A DNA stretch of 64,000 bases from Saprospiraceae bacterium. Lineage in GTDB: Bacteria; Bacteroidota; Bacteroidia; Chitinophagales; Saprospiraceae. Made by a program: the position numbers and the translations under genes. This document shows positions 59,645 to 64,000 of this stretch, piece after piece. The stretch covers positions 660,501-724,500 of the forward strand of contig JADJJL010000003.1 of NCBI GenBank assembly GCA_016710265.1, written 5' to 3'. Positions within the stretch are counted from its first letter, which is position 1; each line of letters begins with the position of its first letter. The notes beneath the pieces were generated by a model, which worked only from the letters and a program-made list of their open reading frames with translations, did not search any database and had not been told where the DNA came from.

Positions 59645-60009
59645 AAGATTCATTTATTTCATAGTTTAATTGTGGAACATACTTTTCGTAAAATACTTTC
59701 TCCATTCTTATTTAAATTTTTGGAATTGGAAATTTGGATGTTAATGTAATTCTAATTTTGCTTTCAGCACACTCTATTGATACAACTATTATTTTATAGG
59801 AAAGTGGTTATTAGTCTATAATATATATTATTAAAAATTAATGTAAGTCCTTTAAGATTTGGTCAAATTCTAAATAGATTTTTTGACCCATTTGTATTAA
59901 TTTTGCGCCCCAAAGATCGTTTTCAAATTGGATCTACGTTCAATTGTTAACAAATTGTATACTACAAAATGATGTTAAAACATATTCTTACTTTAATTTG
60001 TAAATCCCA
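59645..60009 (+). other. AT-rich intergenic region, possible -7 element only
   Basis: TAATTTTG at 59898-59905 fits TAnnTTTG about 105 bases before the next ATG; the nearest TTG is only 12 bases upstream of it. No open frame, hairpin or repeat is seen. Confidence 0.4.
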
Positions 60010-60432
60010 ATGAAAAAATTATTATTTTTTTTAGTTTTCGGTAATTTTTTAATCACAGCTTGCAAACAAAATTCTGGAAAAGAAAATATTGGTCCAGATA
60101 CCGGAGAATACAATCCGGCTCCTCCTGAAGCAGATTCTTTGCTGTATGACAAAAACCAATTGATGGTGCCTTCTCTCCCAGGAGTTTATGTTCCTCCTGG
60201 ACTTCGCAAATTGAATCTTGTGGAAATGAAAAAATGGGGAAGTAGTCATAATATATCAAAATTAGAAATGGTTGATCATTTAGGGAATCCAATGCCTTCG
60301 GATTCTTTTATGATTACCAATAGAAAATTATTAATGCATATGTATGCAAACGATAGTGGAAGAGTAGTTTTAGCTGTTGTTATTGAAATGAGCGATGCAT
60401 TAAAAAAGGAATTATTAGAAGGCAAATGGTAA
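60010..60432 (+). CDS. Small lipoprotein (paralogue 1 of a pair)
   Basis: 140 residues with lipobox 'FLITAC-KQNS' (Cys 18). After a Pro/Glu-rich linker, the core 'LPGVYVPPGLRKLNLVEMKKWGSSHNISKLEMVDHLGNPMPSDSFMITNRKLLMHMY' aligns with the following gene. It is probably a small domain with repeated beta strands. No family is recognised. The stop is 10 bases from the next gene, so the pair form an operon. Confidence 0.65.
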   Translation: MKKLLFFLVFGNFLITACKQNSGKENIGPDTGEYNPAPPEADSLLYDKNQLMVPSLPGVYVPPGLRKLNLVEMKKWGSSHNISKLEMVDHLGNPMPSDSFMITNRKLLMHMYANDSGRVVLAVVIEMSDALKKELLEGKW

Positions 60433-60442
60433 AATTTAATTT

Positions 60443-60853
60443 ATGAAAATGAAATACTGTTTTTTATTTTTTACGCTCTTAGTTGTGTTTGGGAATTGTA
60501 ATTTGGATTCCAATAGTAAAACTAATACTGAATTGGATTTTACAAAGCAAGTAAAGCACCCTAGGTTTATGGTAGCAACTAGACCAGGAGCATATTATCC
60601 AAAAAATCTTCGTAAATTGAGTGTGATTGAGATGCGTGAAGTATTGGTCAATAGGACAGAAGAATTTAATTGGGTTTCAAAGGATGAGAAGGGTAATGTC
60701 GTAAGTAATGACTACTACCTTAAAGGTCCAAATCCTAGATTAATTCAGATGTACGTAAATGAAAATGACGTGGTTATTGAATGTGTTATTATGGAAACTA
60801 GTCCAGAAATTCTAGCAATTATGACCATGCTTAGATTCGTCACATATCAATAA
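60443..60853 (+). CDS. Small lipoprotein (paralogue 2 of a pair)
   Basis: 136 residues with lipobox 'LVVFGNC-NLDS' (Cys about 19). Core 'RPGAYYPKNLRKLSVIEMREVLVNRTEEFNWVSKDEKGNVVSNDYYLKGPNPRLIQMYVNE' is a diverged copy of the upstream gene: [LR]PGxYxPxxLRKLxxxEM and 'DxxGNxxxxDxxxxxxPRxIQMY'-type positions. The function is unknown. The next lipoprotein gene starts 51 bases downstream. Confidence 0.65.
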   Translation: MKMKYCFLFFTLLVVFGNCNLDSNSKTNTELDFTKQVKHPRFMVATRPGAYYPKNLRKLSVIEMREVLVNRTEEFNWVSKDEKGNVVSNDYYLKGPNPRLIQMYVNENDVVIECVIMETSPEILAIMTMLRFVTYQ

Positions 60854-60904
60854 TTCAAAACTAAATTGTAATTTATATGATTATTTTTATTTTAAATTAT
60901 AGAT

Positions 60905-63900
60905 ATGAGTAAACAAGGTGGGCCAATTAATTTTTTTGTTGTAATTATTTTTCATATCTGTTTGATGTCTTGTAAGGATATAGATTCTTCAAGTAAGGGC
61001 ATCAAGTTATTTAATAAAATTAGTCCAGATGAATCAGGCATTCATTTTAACAATGTGATTACTGAAACACCTCAAGAGCATATTTACACCTTTAACTATA
61101 TCTACAATGGCGCAGGTGTGGGTATAGGGGATTTTGACAACGATGGCTTGCAAGATATTTATTTTGTAGGTAATCAAGTATCTGATAAGCTATATAAAAA
61201 TAAAGGTAATTTAAAATTTGAAGATGTATCTGAATCATCAGGTATTGCTAAGAATAAGGGCTGGCGCAGTGGTGTAACCATCGTAGATGTAAATTGTGAT
61301 GGGTATTTAGATATTTACGTCACGAGAGGTGGTTATTTAAACAATCCGGATTCAAATTCAAATTTACTTTATATTAATCAGAAGAATTTCACTTTTACGG
61401 AAGAAGCAGAAAAGTATGGTCTAAATGATCCTGGCTATTCTATTGCTGCTTGTTTTTTTGATTACGATTACGACGGAGACCTCGATATGTATCTCACCAA
61501 CCGCCCAGAAAGATGGGCCATTTCCGAAGATTCTGTTTTTAATACAAAAGCTAGATATTTTAAGAATGGCTCCTATGACCCATTGGTAACTGATAAACTT
61601 TATAAAAATAATGGTAATAATACTTTTACCGATGCCAGTGTAGAAGCAGAAATTTATCCCAACTATGGCTATGGTTTATCTGCAGTCGCGGGAGATTTAA
61701 ATGCAGATGGTTTTCAAGATTTATACGTCGCCAATGATTTTATTGAAAATGATTACATGTATATCAACTTTGGTGATGGTAAATTTAAAAATATGGTCAA
61801 TCAATTGACAAACCATGTTCCTTATTACAGCATGGGAGTTGATTTTGGTGACATCAACAATGATCTTAAAGAAGAAATCATTACCGTTGAGATGCGGCCA
61901 GATGATTACAAGAGATCCAAAACGACCATGCCAGCAATGCAACCTGAATTTTTTGACAATCTTGCCTACTTAGGTTTTCAAGTTCAATACATGCACAATG
62001 TACTACAATTCAATAATGGCAATGGATTTTTCTCGGATATTTCACAGATGGCTGGAGTGGATAAAACAGATTGGTCTTGGGCGGCGTTATTGGCAGATTT
62101 TGACCAGGACGGATTTAAGGATTTGTATATCACCAATGGATATCGCAGGGATGTATACGATCGCGACAGCAATGATAAAATGAGAAAATATTTAAAAGAA
62201 CACAATAATATTATAGATAGTGTAGAATCTGTTTTGAGCATTTTGCCTTCCGTAAAATTGGTAAATTACGTATATAAAAATCAAGGAAATCTAACCTTCC
62301 AGAAAAAAATGAAGGAATGGGGGATTGAAGACAATAGTTTTTCAAATGGTGCAGCATTGGGTGATTTAGACAATGATGGTGATTTGGATTTAATAGTAAA
62401 CAATATTGACGATCCTGCTTTTTTATACGAAAATACCATCAATGGTTCTCAAAATTATCTTCGCGTGGCTTGCGTAGGTGCACCGATGAACCCATTTGGT
62501 GAAGGTGCTAAAGTGAGTATTTATTATCAAGGACAAGCTCAGTTTGTTCAATTGAGAACAACAAGGGGATATCTTTCAGCCAGTGAACCTTTTGCCCACT
62601 TTGGAATGGCTGAAACCAAAACGATTGATAAAGTTACAGTCCAATGGCCTGATTTTACCTATGTGGAAATGACAAATGTGCCTGTAAATCAAATCCTGAA
62701 TATAGACTATACCAAAGGACAAAAGAGAATTCCAACTGCTCCTCAATTTAAAAATATTTTTGCAGAAAGTACTGAACAGAAAATTAGTCCTGTTTTTCAC
62801 CATGTAGAAAATGTATATGATGACTATAAAAACCAAATTTTACTTCCCCATAAGATGAGTCGCCTTGGTCCTTTTATTTCAGTTGGAGATTTAAATGGGG
62901 ATGCTAAAGAAGATTTCTTTATTGGAGCTCCCAGGAAAAAATCTTCAGCCATTTATTTTCAAACTGATTCAGGAAAATTTGTTTTACAAAAACAACTTGC
63001 CCTGGACAGGGATAAGGACTATGAAGACATGCAAAGTTTACTAATTGATGTGGACAAGGATGGAGATCTTGATTTATATGTTGTTTCTGGTGGAACTGAG
63101 ATGGAGCATGAACATTTAGTGTATCAAGATCGTCTATATTTTAACGATGGGAAAGGAATTTTTCAAAGAAATCTACAAGCCCTTCCACGTACAAAATCCA
63201 GTGGATCTTTTGTAATTTCAAACGATTTTGATGGAGATGGTGATTTAGATATCATAAGAGGAGGAAGAGTTATTCCTGATAAATATCCATATCCTCCTGA
63301 AAGTTATTATTTTGAAAACGAAGGTAAAGGCATTTTTAAAGATGTAACCTTAGAAAAAGCATCAGAATTGAAAAACATTGGCATGGTTACATCTGGCGCT
63401 GTTTTGGATATGGACGGAGATAAATCTATGGATTTAGTAATTGCTGGTGAATGGATGCCTATTACTGTATTTTCATTTAAGGCTGGTAAATTTATACGTG
63501 TTCCTTCTGAAAATTTTGGTTTTTCAAACACAGAAGGTTGGTGGAACAGTTTAATGGCCGTAGATTTTGACCACGATGGAGACATGGATTTATTGGGAGG
63601 TAATCTAGGTTTAAATTATAAATTTCATGCCACACATGAAAAACCTTTCATGGTATATTGTGATGATTATGATCAAAATGGGACATTTGACATTGTATTG
63701 GCAAAATACAATGGAGCAGACATGGTACCGGTTCGTGGAAGACAATGTTCTTCAGAACAAGTTCCTGACATAGCTTCTAAATTTCCGAATTATAATTCTT
63801 TCGCCAATGCCAATGTAAAAGACATTTATGGAGATGGTTTGGACAAAGCTTTACATTACAAAGTACATACTTTTGAAAACATGATTTTTCAAAACAACAA

Positions 63901-64000
63901 TGGTAAATTTACTGCGATTCCATTTATTCCATTGGCCCAATTTTCCACCATCCAATCCTTCGTTTCTGAAGATTTCAATGGTGATGGATTTAAAGATCTT
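60905..64000 (+). CDS. Large FG-GAP/ASPIC-UnbV lipoprotein (3' end outside window)
   Basis: At least 1032 residues, open to the window edge. Lipobox 'FHICLMSC-KDID' (Cys about 23). FG-GAP/VCBS repeats run throughout: 'DFDNDGLQDIYFVG', 'DVNCDGYLDIYVTR', 'DYDYDGDLDMYLTN', 'DLNADGFQDLYVAN', 'DFDQDGFKDLYITN', 'DLDNDGDLDLIVNN', 'DVDKDGDLDLYVVS', 'DFDGDGDLDIIRGG', 'DFDHDGDMDLLGGN'. In the middle (about residues 515-610) lies one ASPIC/UnbV domain ('NPFGEGAKVSIYYQGQAQFVQLRTTRGYLSASEP', 'VTVQWPDF'). This long layout is typical of Bacteroidota surface lipoproteins of unknown ligand. It follows the two small lipoprotein genes. Confidence 0.85.
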   Translation, partial: MSKQGGPINFFVVIIFHICLMSCKDIDSSSKGIKLFNKISPDESGIHFNNVITETPQEHIYTFNYIYNGAGVGIGDFDNDGLQDIYFVGNQVSDKLYKNKGNLKFEDVSESSGIAKNKGWRSGVTIVDVNCDGYLDIYVTRGGYLNNPDSNSNLLYINQKNFTFTEEAEKYGLNDPGYSIAACFFDYDYDGDLDMYLTNRPERWAISEDSVFNTKARYFKNGSYDPLVTDKLYKNNGNNTFTDASVEAEIYPNYGYGLSAVAGDLNADGFQDLYVANDFIENDYMYINFGDGKFKNMVNQLTNHVPYYSMGVDFGDINNDLKEEIITVEMRPDDYKRSKTTMPAMQPEFFDNLAYLGFQVQYMHNVLQFNNGNGFFSDISQMAGVDKTDWSWAALLADFDQDGFKDLYITNGYRRDVYDRDSNDKMRKYLKEHNNIIDSVESVLSILPSVKLVNYVYKNQGNLTFQKKMKEWGIEDNSFSNGAALGDLDNDGDLDLIVNNIDDPAFLYENTINGSQNYLRVACVGAPMNPFGEGAKVSIYYQGQAQFVQLRTTRGYLSASEPFAHFGMAETKTIDKVTVQWPDFTYVEMTNVPVNQILNIDYTKGQKRIPTAPQFKNIFAESTEQKISPVFHHVENVYDDYKNQILLPHKMSRLGPFISVGDLNGDAKEDFFIGAPRKKSSAIYFQTDSGKFVLQKQLALDRDKDYEDMQSLLIDVDKDGDLDLYVVSGGTEMEHEHLVYQDRLYFNDGKGIFQRNLQALPRTKSSGSFVISNDFDGDGDLDIIRGGRVIPDKYPYPPESYYFENEGKGIFKDVTLEKASELKNIGMVTSGAVLDMDGDKSMDLVIAGEWMPITVFSFKAGKFIRVPSENFGFSNTEGWWNSLMAVDFDHDGDMDLLGGNLGLNYKFHATHEKPFMVYCDDYDQNGTFDIVLAKYNGADMVPVRGRQCSSEQVPDIASKFPNYNSFANANVKDIYGDGLDKALHYKVHTFENMIFQNNNGKFTAIPFIPLAQFSTIQSFVSEDFNGDGFKDL

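Noticed and set aside
1..64000. Prophage or integrative element spanning the window
   Set aside because: Apart from one IS and the small repeats there is no integrase, phage structural gene, relaxase or tRNA-adjacent att site; most genes are ordinary chromosomal functions.

Overview
The window is AT-rich chromosomal DNA of a Bacteroidota bacterium, most likely from the Saprospiraceae/Chitinophagales side of the phylum (genus not determinable from sequence alone). The evidence is several secreted proteins with type IX secretion (T9SS) C-terminal domains of types A and B, a TonB-dependent receptor with an N-terminal carboxypeptidase-regulatory-like domain, lipoproteins with FG-GAP/ASPIC-UnbV architecture, few Shine-Dalgarno sites, and many promoters with the Bacteroidota -7 element TAnnTTTG, some with a TTG -33 element 17-19 bases upstream. 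No tRNA, rRNA or CRISPR array was seen.

Layout. 1-2.4 kb: start of a TolC-type efflux gene with its TetR regulator and two matching operator palindromes, a small barrel-like protein and a higBA toxin-antitoxin pair. 2.6-5.7 kb: a hemoglobin-type TonB receptor and a small membrane protein. 6-7.2 kb: three tandem short ssb genes separated by 7-bp repeat arrays. 7.3-9 kb: a secreted parallel beta-helix protein. 9.2-11.4 kb: an accessory patch with a foldback repeat, a complete IS3-family element and a cluster of GC-rich hairpins. 11.8-16.2 kb: two secreted proteins, one with dockerin-like repeats and one with eight CxxY-W repeats. 16.2-18.6 kb: rplU-rpmA surrounded by structured repeats. 18.6-26 kb: BatE-like protein, HI0933-type flavoprotein, choice-of-anchor-B protein, and a type B T9SS protein with its neighbour. 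26.2-28.6 kb: an AT-rich two-gene cassette of unknown function. 28.8-34.5 kb: di-haem peroxidase, two paralogous barrels, M1 peptidase and two small membrane proteins. 34.5-37.8 kb: another structured repeat, then a sugar aminotransferase divergent from a Wzx-type flippase. 38-51 kb: T9SS protein, TolC, VOC protein, Nfu, Mfd, desaturase, and an MlaE/MlaF/HlyD-type export operon with an aldehyde dehydrogenase. 51.6-64 kb: 2OG oxygenase, TatA, OmpH/Skp, thiolase, a frameshifted cutC, two FG-GAP/ASPIC lipoproteins, superoxide dismutase and three small lipoproteins.

The most interesting non-coding content is two families of interspersed structured repeats. Family A (178 bp, two full copies and one fragment) folds as a three-way junction followed by a hairpin; its six inter-copy differences all fall outside the main paired stems. 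Family B (about 344 bp, two full copies and fragments) is a triple-nested foldback followed by a similar hairpin. Both share a start motif ending in AAACCAGCG, and isolated copies of that start motif lie beside them.

Three genes (two T9SS cargo genes and cutC) are each broken by the apparent loss of one base. Two of the three breaks lie at six-base homopolymers. This may reflect assembly error or real contingency tracts and should be settled before these genes are called pseudogenes.
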